From Sulfitobacter sp. HGT1 (GTDB taxonomy: Bacteria > Pseudomonadota > Alphaproteobacteria > Rhodobacterales > Rhodobacteraceae), in the NCBI RefSeq assembly GCF_013282155.1, contig NZ_BLWI01000010.1, forward strand, positions 248,001 through 312,000: 64,000 nucleotides of DNA, read 5' to 3'. The notes beneath the pieces are model-generated. The model was not told the DNA's origin, searched no databases, and saw nothing but the letters and a program-made list of their open reading frames with translations. Each line of letters begins with the position of its first letter. Positions within the stretch are counted from its first letter, which is position 1. Position numbers and translations under genes: made by a program. Shown in pieces: positions 9,365 to 18,720 of this stretch.

Positions 9365-10054
9365 CTAAAGCGTATCATCCACAATGCGCCCGTCCTCCAG
9401 GGTGATGACCCTGTCGGCCTGATCAAGGATGCGGTTGTCGTGGGTGACCATGACCGTGGTGGTGCCGCGTTCATGGCCAAGGCGCTTGATCATCGCCACG
9501 ACATTCGCGCCGCTTTCACGGTCCAGCGCGGCTGTGGGTTCATCGGCAAAGATCACATCGGGGTTGCCCACCAAGGCACGCGCCACGGCGACCCGTTGTT
9601 TCTGGCCGCCTGACAAATTGGCGGGCAGATACGCCAGACGGTCCCCCAGCCCGACCAGGTCCAGCACATGGTCCGCCGCAGCTTCGGCCTGACCGGCGGA
9701 CAATCTGCCGTGAACATCCAGCCCCATAATCACGTTTTGCTGCGCGGTCAGGCTTTCGTGCAGGTTATGCGCCTGAAAGATGAACCCGAGCCTTCGGCGC
9801 AGGCTCGTCAGCAGCGTCGGATGCGCGCCGTGCAATTCATGCCCCAACAGGTGCACCGACCCGTCCTGCACCTCGCGCAGGCACCCCAGCAGCGTCAGCA
9901 CGGTGGTCTTGCCAGACCCCGATGGCCCCACAAGAACCGTCAGGCTGCCGCGCGCCACGGTCAGGTTCACATCGAAAACCGCCTGTTTGCGGGCCTCGCC
10001 TGTGCCGAACCAGTGGTTCAGCCCCGTGACGGCGATCGGATCATTGCTGCCCAT
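9365..10054 (-). CDS. devA: DevA-type ABC transporter ATP-binding protein
   Basis: 229 residues. Walker A GPSGSGKTT, Q-loop FIFQAHNL, signature LSGGQKQRVA, Walker B DVIFADEPTAALD and the switch His (MVTHDNRIL) are all present, so the ATPase should be active. The type is that of the MacB/LolD/DevA group, which powers FtsX-fold permeases rather than importers. The order ATPase-permease-adaptor with devC and devB directly upstream supports a DevBCA tripartite exporter. The substrate is unknown: glycolipid in cyanobacterial heterocysts, but not inferable here. It is last in the operon, 12 bases after devC. Confidence 0.88.
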   Translation of the reverse strand: MGSNDPIAVTGLNHWFGTGEARKQAVFDVNLTVARGSLTVLVGPSGSGKTTVLTLLGCLREVQDGSVHLLGHELHGAHPTLLTSLRRRLGFIFQAHNLHESLTAQQNVIMGLDVHGRLSAGQAEAAADHVLDLVGLGDRLAYLPANLSGGQKQRVAVARALVGNPDVIFADEPTAALDRESGANVVAMIKRLGHERGTTTVMVTHDNRILDQADRVITLEDGRIVDDTL

Positions 10055-10066
10055 TGCGATACCCCA

Positions 10067-11236
10067 TCAGAACAGATCGGCGGGATCAGCGCGCACCAAC
10101 CGCCGCGTGGCGATGGCCCCCGACAAGGTGCAGGCGATCACGGTGCCCACAAACACCGATGCGGCCATGCCAAAGGTCATCTGCAAAGGCAGCGTGGTCG
10201 CCGCCGCCATGCCGGTCAGGATCGCCGTTCCCACAAGGAAACCCGGGATAAACCCCAACACCCCAAGGATCAGCGCTTCCTCCAGCACGATGCCAAGGAA
10301 GAAACGATGGCTGTATCCCATCGCCTTGAAGGTCGCGTATTCGCGCATGTGGTCGGACACATCAGTGGACAGCACCTGATAGACGATCACGATCCCCACC
10401 AGAATGCCGATGATCACGCCAAAGCCGAATATGATCCCCGTGGGCCGTTTGGTTTGCTGGTAGGACAGGTCTTCCTGCGCGGCGGCGGCAAAGCTGCGCA
10501 CCCGCAAGCTCTTGTCCGAGATCAGCCCCGCCAAACGCGCGGCAACCGTGTCGGGATCAGCCCCCGCAGCGATGCGCAACAAGATATGATCGGGGGCCGC
10601 TGAGGTGCGCGCCGGAAAAAGCCGCAAAAAACTTTGGTCGGACAGCATCATATAGCCGTCACCGCCAAAGCCCCCGCCCCCTGCGAATGTGTCGAACAGG
10701 GTCAATGTTTCGCCCGACACCTCAAAGGACAGCGGGGTCTGGGGGCGGATCGCGGCGGCCACGTCTTTGGGCAGGCCACGGCTGAACCGGTCCAGCAACC
10801 CCGCCCCCGGCAATTGCAAAACCGCCGCTTTGCCAGCGATCGCGGGGGCAAAAAAACCGACCGTCGGGTCAAGCCCATAGGTCGTCAGGCCCAGCGTCTT
10901 GGTCGGGCGTTGCCATGATACGTTTCCGACAAAGAGCCCCGCGCCCGAAACCACCTGCGGATCGCCAAGCGCCTGAAGCAACCATTGCCGTGCGACATTG
11001 CCGCCCTCGGTCATGGAATTCGCATCCCCAGACGATATCATGATGTCGGCGTTGAAAAATCCGTAAGGCTTCATGGTCGCGGTCGCCATCGAATTCATGA
11101 TCCCCAGTTGCACAAACACCAGCACATTGGCGAAGGCCACACCGGCAAGGGCGGCGGCAAAGCGCGGGCGGCTGTGGGTCAGTTGCAGCCAGCCAATCGG
11201 CAAACGTCCCAGGATCGCGCGCAACAGACGTTTCAT
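10067..11236 (-). CDS. devC: DevC-type FtsX-fold ABC permease
   Basis: 389 residues. The first membrane segment is at ~24-50 (LAGVAFANVLVFVQLGIMNS, the typical DevC start), then a large periplasmic domain (~55-260), then three C-terminal segments around FGVIIGILVGIVIVYQVLST, FFLGIVLEEALILGVLGFIP and MAASVFVGTVIACTL. This 1+3 layout is that of FtsX/MacB permeases. It probably forms an inner-membrane dimer with DevA and hands the substrate to DevB. Its ATG overlaps the devB stop (11233-11236, ATGA), indicating translational coupling. Confidence 0.88.
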   Translation of the reverse strand: MKRLLRAILGRLPIGWLQLTHSRPRFAAALAGVAFANVLVFVQLGIMNSMATATMKPYGFFNADIMISSGDANSMTEGGNVARQWLLQALGDPQVVSGAGLFVGNVSWQRPTKTLGLTTYGLDPTVGFFAPAIAGKAAVLQLPGAGLLDRFSRGLPKDVAAAIRPQTPLSFEVSGETLTLFDTFAGGGGFGGDGYMMLSDQSFLRLFPARTSAAPDHILLRIAAGADPDTVAARLAGLISDKSLRVRSFAAAAQEDLSYQQTKRPTGIIFGFGVIIGILVGIVIVYQVLSTDVSDHMREYATFKAMGYSHRFFLGIVLEEALILGVLGFIPGFLVGTAILTGMAAATTLPLQMTFGMAASVFVGTVIACTLSGAIATRRLVRADPADLF

Positions 11237-12456
11237 TTCGCCACGGCCGCGTGGGTGTCGATACGGGCGATGACCTCAAGATTGGTAAAGCGCGATGCCA
11301 GCAGGGATGACGCCGCATCCAGTTCGATCAACACGCGGATCACCCGTGCATCGGTATTGGCCGCCGTATCATCCGACACCAACCCCTGCCGTCCGACCGT
11401 CAGCCCGATAAAGCTGACCCGCCCCTGAAATGTCCGGCCAAGCGCAGTCGAGACCAGCTCCACCGGTTGGCCCTTTTGAACCTGAACGATCCGGTCCTGA
11501 TAAATCTCGGCCTCGGCCATCATGTGATCGGTATCGCCGATTTCCATGATGCCGTCTGCGGGCGGGCGTTGCCCCGCTGTGGCGTGGATGTTCAACACCG
11601 TCCCCTTGATCGGGGCCAGCACATCAGCGCGTGCCAGATCACGCCGCACGCGGGTCAGATCGGCCTTGACCGCATCCAGATTGCGCGCCGCCACGATCAC
11701 ATCGGGTTGCTGGTCCACCGCCACGGCGGCAAAACGCGCAAGGGTCGCTTGGGCTTTGGCAACCGCAAGCGATGCCTGCTGGCTGGCCGCCGATGCCGCA
11801 TCCAATGTGCTGCGGGTGGCAACACCGCGGTCAAACAGCGCGCGGGTGCGGGCCAGATCGGTTTCCGCCTCGGTTGCCGCGCTGCGGGCCTGATCCAGCG
11901 CCGCCTGCGCTTCGTCACGGCTGTTTTGGACACTTGCACGGGTCTGCACCAGCGCGGCCTCGCGGATGGCAACCGTGGCCTCGGCCAGCAGAACCGCACC
12001 GGCCAGCACGTCGTGATTGTCCAGCCGCGCCACCGGCGTGCCTTTTTCGACCCTGTCGCCTTCGGCCACCAGCAGTTCCGCCACCCTTGCATCGCCCGCA
12101 CCAAACGGGGCCGCCACGACCGACACATCGCCGCGTGGCATCAGCCGCGCAAGCCCCACCACATCGGTCACGCGCATGGTTTCGACCATGTCCTGAGGCA
12201 GATCAATGTCGGGCGGCAGCGCGATCGGGGACGCAGACCCGCCGCCCGGCTGCAACCCTGTCAGCGCATAGAATTTTTGCAGGCCCGGCGGCTGGAAATA
12301 CATCCCGATCACCGCACCGGTAAACAGGAACACCGGCACCAGCAGCACCAGCAGATAGCGTTTGCGAAACCAGCCACGTGCCGCGACGCCTGCGGGGCTG
12401 CCCCCGTTATGATTGATGATTTCCAAGGGCAGTCCTGTATCGCTTTTATCGCTCAT
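11233..12456 (-). CDS. devB: DevB-type HlyD-family membrane fusion protein
   Basis: 407 residues. One inner-membrane anchor (~residues 33-52, LLVLLVPVFLFTGAVIGMYF), then a lipoyl half-motif (VSVVAAPFGAGDARVAELLV, EGDRVEKGTPVARLD), a long alpha-helical hairpin (about 140-240, repeated Ala/Gln/Asp heptads), the second lipoyl half (DVLAPIKGTVLNI) and a beta-barrel domain. This is the adaptor that bridges the DevAC pump to an outer-membrane channel, which is not encoded here and is probably shared (TolC-like). It is first in the operon. Its promoter must lie in the 369-base spacer upstream. Confidence 0.88.
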   Translation of the reverse strand: MSDKSDTGLPLEIINHNGGSPAGVAARGWFRKRYLLVLLVPVFLFTGAVIGMYFQPPGLQKFYALTGLQPGGGSASPIALPPDIDLPQDMVETMRVTDVVGLARLMPRGDVSVVAAPFGAGDARVAELLVAEGDRVEKGTPVARLDNHDVLAGAVLLAEATVAIREAALVQTRASVQNSRDEAQAALDQARSAATEAETDLARTRALFDRGVATRSTLDAASAASQQASLAVAKAQATLARFAAVAVDQQPDVIVAARNLDAVKADLTRVRRDLARADVLAPIKGTVLNIHATAGQRPPADGIMEIGDTDHMMAEAEIYQDRIVQVQKGQPVELVSTALGRTFQGRVSFIGLTVGRQGLVSDDTAANTDARVIRVLIELDAASSLLASRFTNLEVIARIDTHAAVAK

Positions 12457-12825
12457 TCGATGCCTCGTCGGCTGGGCAATCGCCCCGCAAATTCATGAAA
12501 AACCGGGCGAAACGCTGATGGTCCTGACAGAACTCCCCACGCGGCTTTGGCGGGGCCAAGGTTAACAGCGAAAGTATGTTTCATCTCGGTGTCCTTTGGG
12601 ACGGGGGTGGATCAGGCGCGGCTTTGCTCTGTGCCAAGGCCCTTTGAACGTCTCCGACGTCCCTTGATTGATGCGCCAAATACATTCGCCCATCTGAATT
12701 TGTCTTTGACACAGATCAACTTGGCCGGAAAAATGCTGCCTATCGCGCGAAATGTTTCACCCCCGCCGCCTTTGATCACAAAGTTCTCACTTGAATTCCG
12801 CGCGCGCCAAAGAGATTAAGAGCGC
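12457..12825. other. Divergent promoter region, 369 bases
   Basis: Spacer between devB (minus) and the copper cluster (plus). It holds a consensus Fnr-type palindrome at 12706-12719. A TATCGC hexamer at 12741-12746 is placed as a -10 for a class II start near 12754. No CueR-like or CopY-like operator was recognised. A short open frame at 12547-12819 looks non-coding. Confidence 0.5.
12706..12719 (+). promoter_or_regulatory. Fnr/FnrL-type operator upstream of the copper cluster
   Basis: TTGAC-ACAG-ATCAA fits TTGAY-N4-RTCAA exactly. It is 106 bases upstream of the first ATG of the copper block. A possible -10 (TATCGC, 12741-12746) has the spacing expected of a class II Fnr-activated promoter. 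Confidence 0.6.
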
Positions 12826-13242
12826 ATGAATGGTAATTTGCACAAATCAGGACCTTGGTCCAAGCTGCGCGGGATAGGATCGTTGGTCCTTGTCCTTGCC
12901 TTGCTGATGAATGCCATTTTGCCAAGCGCCGCTGTGGCTTCGCAGGACGCGCCAACGCTGCACCAGATGGCATCCGGTCCGATGGACCATGCCGGAATGG
13001 ATCATTCGGCGATGGGTCATTCGTCGATGGCACCTGCCGCGCAGAGTACGATACCAGACCACAGCGATCACGAAAATACGGTGCATTGCATGTCCTCGGT
13101 CTGCTGCTTCCAGGAAGCATCCGTGCCTGTCGCCTCGGTCGCGTCAGACGCCTTCCTCACGAATGGCCAGCCGTGTGATTATCACAGCGGCCTGCCCTCA
13201 TTCCCCCGCGAGACAAAAGACCGCCCTCCTCAACAGATTTGA
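12826..13242 (+). CDS. Secreted Met/His-rich protein, probably copper-related
   Basis: 138 residues. The hydrophobic signal segment is at ~17-38 (LVLVLALLMNAILPSAAVAS). It is followed by a Met/His cluster MDHAGMDHSAMGHSSM, the kind of soft-metal ligand array seen in periplasmic copper proteins, and by a Cys group CMSSVCCF near residue 90. The C-terminus is basic and Pro-rich. No family was firmly recognised; it resembles CopL-like or DUF2946-like small proteins in organisation. It is 91 bases upstream of cusB, and the copper cluster context makes Cu(I) binding likely. It could be a metallochaperone or a sensor peptide. Confidence 0.6.
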   Translation: MNGNLHKSGPWSKLRGIGSLVLVLALLMNAILPSAAVASQDAPTLHQMASGPMDHAGMDHSAMGHSSMAPAAQSTIPDHSDHENTVHCMSSVCCFQEASVPVASVASDAFLTNGQPCDYHSGLPSFPRETKDRPPQQI

Positions 13243-13333
13243 TGAATTTCGGGTGACTGCCCCTGCTTTGCGGGCAGCACATTTGTGATTGATCAAACAC
13301 GGCTTCGCGAACGAGGCCGGTGTCGAGGTGACC

Positions 13334-15520
13334 ATGCGTGGACGATATTCAGCCCTGAGTGTTCTTGCACTCTCTGTCGGTGTGGCAGGTGGCGTATTTC
13401 TGGAAAGACTGTATCTGAACCCGTCCGAAATGGCCGGAAACGGAGCGGATGAAATCTTGTATTGGGTCGCCCCGATGGACCCGAATTTCCGGCAACCCGG
13501 CCCCGGAAAATCGCCGATGGGGATGGATCTGATCCCTGTGATGGCGGGGCAGGAACCGTCGGGCGATCCCGCAGAAGTGACGCTGTCGCGCGCCGAGATC
13601 AACGCCATCGGGGTGCGCACGGCGATTGCACAGACCGCTGAAATCTCGCCGCGCATCGAAACCGTGGGCTTTGTGCGCTATGACGAACACCTGACCAGCC
13701 ATGTTCACACCCGCGTTGACGGCTGGATCGAAAAGCTGAACCTGCGTGCTGTTGGCGATCCGGTGCGCAAAGGCGATGTGCTGTTCGAGATGTTCTCGCA
13801 GGTGATCGGGTCGTCCTCGGGGGATCTGATCCGCGCGCTCGAGGCCGGTGACCGCCGCATTGTTGACGCCGCCCGCAGCAAGCTCGGCAGTCTGGGCATG
13901 TCCGAACAGCAGATCAAAAAGGTTGAAGCCAGCCGCGAAATCGCCCGAAATATCCAAGTGCTTGCCCCGCAGGACGGTGTTGTCATTTCGCTCGAGGCCG
14001 CAGAGGGTATGTATTTGCAACCCGGCGTGAGGGCGATGTCGCTGACCGATACCAGTGCGGTTTGGCTGGTCGTTGATGTGTTTGAACGCGATATCGCGCG
14101 GTTGACCGATAACATGCAGGCAGTGGCGCAGTTCGAACATCTGCACGGGCAGGTCTTTGAGGGCAAAGTCGATTATATCTATCCCGAACTTGACGCAAAG
14201 ACGCGGACCTTGCCGGTGCGTCTGCGCTTTGACAATGCAAATGGCCTGCTGCGTCCCAATATGTTTGGCACCGTCACCCTGACACCGAACCAGTCGCGCA
14301 TGGCGCTGACCGTCCCGACCGAAGCGATTATCCGCACAGGGTCGGCCGAACGCGTGATCCTGAAAACCGGCGAAGGCACGTTCAAACCCCGCCTGATCAC
14401 CACCGGCCTGCGCGACAGTTTCGGCGAAGGGGGCCGGACCGAAGTTGTACAGGGTCTTGCCGCCGGAGAAGAGGTTGTGGCCTCTGCGCAATTCCTGATC
14501 GACAGCGAAAGCGCGCTGAATGCGGGATTGATGCGCATGGCCCCGACCGATGCAACACCTGCACGCGGCACCGGCACATTGGTGGCGCTTGACGCCAAGA
14601 CGCGGGTCGCCACGATCCGCCACGGCGCGCTCGAGGCGCTGGACTGGCCTGCCATGACATCGCGCTTTGCCATCCGTGCCGACCTAGCCCTTGATCGGCT
14701 TGCGGCGGGTCAGGACGTTGCCTTTCAGGCCGCGCGCGGTGCCGATGGCCTGCTCAGCCTGATCGCCCTTGGCAGCGACGATGGCATTGCTGCCACTGGC
14801 ATGGGGCGTGTTCTGGCCGTGACAAGCGACGGCAAACTGACGATGGCCCATGACCCCATTCCCGCCTTGGGCTGGCCTGCGATGCAGATGGACATGGATG
14901 TCGCGGGAATTGATGCCGCCGATGTGCCGCTTGACCAGCCTGTGGAATTCGACCTGTCCAAGGGCGAAGACGGGTTGTTCACCATTGTTGCCCTGCGCAG
15001 CGACGCGATGCCTGAAGCTGTGGCTGAACCAACGCCTGAACCTGCGGCCCCACCCATCGTGGTTTCCGGCACGATTGATGCAATAGACCCCGCCACCGGA
15101 ATGGCGACGATCACCCATGGCCCCATGACCCAGATCGGCATGCCGGGCATGACGATGGGCTTTGCCGTAGACCCCGCGCTGGATACGGCTGCTCTGGCCA
15201 TCGGCCAGAAAATGACCCTGACATTCGCGCGCCCTGATGGCATGACCATGATCCTGTCGGCAGCCGACCCTGCCGCCCCGCCAATCGAGGTGACAGGCAC
15301 GATCAATACCGTTGATCCGGCCGCAAGGATGGCGAACATCACCCATGGGCCGATGATGGATATCGGGATGCCCGGCATGACGATGGGTTTTGCCGTTGAT
15401 CCTTTGGTCGATCTGGCCAGCCTGCCGCTGGGTCAGGAAATCAACCTGCTTCTCAGCCGCAATCCTGATTTCTCGATGACGCTGGTCGGGTTCGCCAAAC
15501 TGTCGGGGGCGACCCAATGA
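13334..15520 (+). CDS. cusB: CusB-type RND adaptor with four C-terminal CusF-like modules
   Basis: 728 residues from the ATG at 13334 (GAGGTG just upstream); a TTG at 13289 would add 15 residues before the signal anchor. Order: N-terminal membrane anchor; heavy-metal-binding motif APMDPNFRQPGPGKSPMGMD; adaptor core with a lipoyl part (RVDGWIEKLNLRAVGDPVRK) and a beta-barrel; then four CusF-like domains at about 14565-14770, 14795-14995, 15060-15260 and 15290-15505. Their metal loops read DWPAMTSRF, GWPAMQMDM, MPGMTMGF and MPGMTMGF. The first has lost the second Met, and the last two replace the Trp. Typical CusB proteins have no or one such module. It feeds periplasmic Cu(I)/Ag(I) to CusA, whose gene overlaps by ATGA. 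Confidence 0.9.
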   Translation: MRGRYSALSVLALSVGVAGGVFLERLYLNPSEMAGNGADEILYWVAPMDPNFRQPGPGKSPMGMDLIPVMAGQEPSGDPAEVTLSRAEINAIGVRTAIAQTAEISPRIETVGFVRYDEHLTSHVHTRVDGWIEKLNLRAVGDPVRKGDVLFEMFSQVIGSSSGDLIRALEAGDRRIVDAARSKLGSLGMSEQQIKKVEASREIARNIQVLAPQDGVVISLEAAEGMYLQPGVRAMSLTDTSAVWLVVDVFERDIARLTDNMQAVAQFEHLHGQVFEGKVDYIYPELDAKTRTLPVRLRFDNANGLLRPNMFGTVTLTPNQSRMALTVPTEAIIRTGSAERVILKTGEGTFKPRLITTGLRDSFGEGGRTEVVQGLAAGEEVVASAQFLIDSESALNAGLMRMAPTDATPARGTGTLVALDAKTRVATIRHGALEALDWPAMTSRFAIRADLALDRLAAGQDVAFQAARGADGLLSLIALGSDDGIAATGMGRVLAVTSDGKLTMAHDPIPALGWPAMQMDMDVAGIDAADVPLDQPVEFDLSKGEDGLFTIVALRSDAMPEAVAEPTPEPAAPPIVVSGTIDAIDPATGMATITHGPMTQIGMPGMTMGFAVDPALDTAALAIGQKMTLTFARPDGMTMILSAADPAAPPIEVTGTINTVDPAARMANITHGPMMDIGMPGMTMGFAVDPLVDLASLPLGQEINLLLSRNPDFSMTLVGFAKLSGATQ

Positions 15521-18500
15521 TCGCCGCCCTGATCCGCGCCTCTATCGCGAACCGGGTGATCGTGATTGCCTTGGCGCTTATGATGGCTGTGGCGGGGGTC
15601 TGGGCCATCCGCACGACCCCTGTGGATGCGATCCCCGATCTGTCGGACGTGCAGGTGATTGTGCGCACGTCCTATGCCGGTCAGGCCCCGCAGGTCGTCG
15701 AGGACCAGATCACCTATCCCATTACCACCGCGATGCTCGCCGTGCCGGGGGCAAGCGACGTGCGCGGCTTTTCGTTCTTTGGCGACAGCTATGTTTACGT
15801 CGTCTTTGAAGACGGCACCGATCTGTATTGGGCGCGGACGCGGGTGCTGGAATATCTGGGCCAGATCACCGCCAATCTGCCCGAAGGGGTGGCCCCCCAG
15901 CTTGGGCCGGACGCGACCGGTGTGGGCTGGATCTATCAATATGCCCTGATCGACCGCAGCGGCGGGCATGATCTGGCTGAACTGCGAACGCTTCAGGACT
16001 GGTTCCTCAAATACGAATTACAGACCGTCGATGGTGTCTCCGAGGTGGCCACGATCGGCGGCATGGTCAAGCAATATCAGGTCGTGGTCGACCCCAACAA
16101 ACTGCGCGCCTATGACATCCCGCTGGCACAGGTCAGGGCCGCCATCCAGGGCGCAAACCGCGAAACAGGCGGCAGCGTGATCGAGATGGGAGAGGCCGAA
16201 TTCATGGTCCGCTCGACCGGCTATGTTGACGAATTGGCCGACCTCGCCAAAGCGCCGTTGATCGTGAACGCGCGCGGTGCCGCCATCACGCTGGGCGATG
16301 TGGCCGACATCCGGCTTGGGCCGGAAATGCGACGCGGTGTGGGTGAATTCGAGGGCGAAGGCGATGCCGTGGGCGGCGTGGTGATCCTGCGGTGGGGCGG
16401 CAATGCGCTGACCACGATCAAGGCCGTCGAGGCGCGCATAGACGTCTTGCGCGCCAGCCTGCCCGAGGGCGTGGAGATCGTGACGACCTATAACCGCGCA
16501 GGCGTGATTGAGCGCGCGATTGAAAACCTGCAACACAAGCTGACCGAAGAATTCATCGTGGTTGTGCTGGTTTGTGCTGCGTTCTTGCTGCATTTGCGAT
16601 CATCGCTGGTGATCCTGCTGTCGCTGCCCTTGGGTATCTTTGCGGCGTTTATCATCATGAAGCTGCAAGGGGTGAATGCCAATATCATGTCGCTGGGCGG
16701 CATTGCCATCGCGATTGGCGCAATGGTGGATGCGGCGATTGTGATGATCGAAGCCATGCACCGAAGGCTTGAGACCGAAAAGCTGACCAACAAGAACCGC
16801 TGGCGCATCGTGACCGAGTGTTGCGAGGAAGTCGGCCCCGCGCTGTTCTTTTCGCTCGCCATTATCGCGGTCAGCTTTCTGCCGGTGTTTGTGCTGGAAA
16901 GCCAGGAAGGCCGGCTGTTCAAACCGCTCGCCTTTACCAAGACCTATGCCATGGCCGCTGCCGCGATCCTGTCGATCACGCTGGTGCCGGTGCTGATGGG
17001 GTATTTCGTGCGCGGCCGGATCATCCCCGAACGCAAGAACCCGCTCAACCGGCTGGTGATCTGGGTCTACCGCCCCTTTCTGGATGCAGCGGTTGCGTGG
17101 CCGTGGGCGACGACCGTTCTGGCAGGTGTGCTGGTGGCGTCGATGGCGTGGCCCTTGCAGCGCATCGGGACCGAATTCATGCCCGAGCTGAACGAGGGTG
17201 ATTTTCTGTACATGCCCTCGCTTTACCCCGGTGTGTCGATTGGCAAGGCGCGTGAGGTGCTGCAACAGACCGACCGCCTGATCGCGACCGTGCCCGAGGT
17301 GCTGACCGTGCATGGCAAACTGGGCCGCGCCGATACCGCCACCGATCCGGCCCCCTTGACCATGATCGAGACGACGATCCAGCTGAAACCCGAAGCGCAA
17401 TGGCGCGCGGGCATGACGATGGACAAGATCCGCGCCGAATTGGACCGCGTCGTGCAGATCCCCGGTGTGACCAATGTGTGGATACAGCCGATCAAGAACC
17501 GGATCGACATGCTGGCCACGGGCATCAAAACACCGGTGGGGGTGAAAATATCTGGTGCCGACCTTGGCGTGATCGAACAGATCGGGATCGAGGTCGAACG
17601 CATCACGTCCAAAATTGACGGCACGACCTCGGCCTATGCCGAACGTCCCATCGGCGGGCGGTTCATCGAGATCAACCCCAACCGCGACGCCGCCGCCCGT
17701 TTTATGATGAGCGTGCGCGACATTCAGGACGTGGTGCAAACCGCGATCGGGGGCATGCAGGTGTCTGAATCTGTCGAGGGGCTGGAACGCTTTCCGATCA
17801 ATCTGCGCTATCCGCAAGACTGGCGCGACAGCCCCGAACGCTTGCGCGATCTGCCGGTGGTCACGCCGTCGGGGGCGCATGTCCCTCTGGGGGCCCTGGC
17901 CGAGATCAGCATCGTTGACGGTCCCGGCATGATCCGGTCCGAAAACGCACGGCGCACGGGGTTTGTGTTCATCGACATCGCGGGCCGCGATCTGGGTGGC
18001 TATGTCGACGAAGCCCGCGCCGCCGTGGCCGCCGGTGTCACATTGCCGGCCGGCTATTCGATCACGTGGTCGGGGCAGTATGAATACATCCAGCGCATGC
18101 AAGAGCGGCTCAAGCTGGTCGCCCCTGCAACCTTGCTGATTATCACATTGATGCTGTTCATGGCATTCAACCGTGTGATCGAAGTCGGCATCATTCTGGC
18201 CGCCCTGCCCGTCGCATTGGCGGGGGGCGTGTGGTTCTTGTGGTATCTGAGCTTTGACATCTCGGTCGCCGTTCTGGTGGGGTTCATCGCCCTTGCCGGT
18301 GTCGCGGTCGAGACCGCTATCGTCATGCTGCTCTACCTCAACCTGTCATGGGAAAAGCGCCGCAAACTGGCCGCAGCCGAAGCGCGGGCGATGACCCCGC
18401 TGGACGTCGAGGAAGTTGTCTTTGAGGGCGCATTGCTGCGTGTGCGCCCAAAGGTGATGACCGTTGCCACGATCTTTGCCGGGTTGATCCCCATCATGTA

Positions 18501-18696
18501 CGGCACCGGCACCGGATCGGAAATCATGCAACGCATCGCAGCCCCGATGCTGGGCGGTATGGCAACCGCCACGCTGCTTACGCTTTTCGTCATTCCGTCG
18601 ATCTTTGTGATCTGGAAGCGGCTGGCCCTGAAACGGGTCAACCGCAGTTTGTTGCAGCCAGACGGCATCGCCGCAGCTGCCCACCCCGCCGAATAA
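15517..18696 (+). CDS. cusA: CusA-type heavy-metal RND efflux pump
   Basis: 1,059 residues, full length for the HME-RND family. It has an N-terminal membrane segment (VIVIALALMMAVAGVWAI) and the HME hallmark TPVDAIPDLSDVQVIV. The transmembrane block around 360-500 carries the proton-relay pattern GAMVDAAIVMIE, and the second block is at ~860-1,030 (ALAGVAVETAIVMLLYL). Two large periplasmic loops lie between them. It exports Cu(I)/Ag(I) from periplasm and cytoplasm using the proton gradient. The substrate is inferred from the CusF modules and CopC/CopD neighbours. No outer-membrane CusC is encoded in this block, so a channel must come from elsewhere. Confidence 0.93.
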   Translation: MIAALIRASIANRVIVIALALMMAVAGVWAIRTTPVDAIPDLSDVQVIVRTSYAGQAPQVVEDQITYPITTAMLAVPGASDVRGFSFFGDSYVYVVFEDGTDLYWARTRVLEYLGQITANLPEGVAPQLGPDATGVGWIYQYALIDRSGGHDLAELRTLQDWFLKYELQTVDGVSEVATIGGMVKQYQVVVDPNKLRAYDIPLAQVRAAIQGANRETGGSVIEMGEAEFMVRSTGYVDELADLAKAPLIVNARGAAITLGDVADIRLGPEMRRGVGEFEGEGDAVGGVVILRWGGNALTTIKAVEARIDVLRASLPEGVEIVTTYNRAGVIERAIENLQHKLTEEFIVVVLVCAAFLLHLRSSLVILLSLPLGIFAAFIIMKLQGVNANIMSLGGIAIAIGAMVDAAIVMIEAMHRRLETEKLTNKNRWRIVTECCEEVGPALFFSLAIIAVSFLPVFVLESQEGRLFKPLAFTKTYAMAAAAILSITLVPVLMGYFVRGRIIPERKNPLNRLVIWVYRPFLDAAVAWPWATTVLAGVLVASMAWPLQRIGTEFMPELNEGDFLYMPSLYPGVSIGKAREVLQQTDRLIATVPEVLTVHGKLGRADTATDPAPLTMIETTIQLKPEAQWRAGMTMDKIRAELDRVVQIPGVTNVWIQPIKNRIDMLATGIKTPVGVKISGADLGVIEQIGIEVERITSKIDGTTSAYAERPIGGRFIEINPNRDAAARFMMSVRDIQDVVQTAIGGMQVSESVEGLERFPINLRYPQDWRDSPERLRDLPVVTPSGAHVPLGALAEISIVDGPGMIRSENARRTGFVFIDIAGRDLGGYVDEARAAVAAGVTLPAGYSITWSGQYEYIQRMQERLKLVAPATLLIITLMLFMAFNRVIEVGIILAALPVALAGGVWFLWYLSFDISVAVLVGFIALAGVAVETAIVMLLYLNLSWEKRRKLAAAEARAMTPLDVEEVVFEGALLRVRPKVMTVATIFAGLIPIMYGTGTGSEIMQRIAAPMLGGMATATLLTLFVIPSIFVIWKRLALKRVNRSLLQPDGIAAAAHPAE

Positions 18697-18720
18697 CACC
18701 CCAACCCGAAAGGACGATTT

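Noticed and set aside
13257..13277. CTGCCC/GGGCAG hairpin between the Met/His-rich gene and cusB
   Set aside because: Only 6 bp with a 9-base loop and no T-run; too weak to call a terminator.
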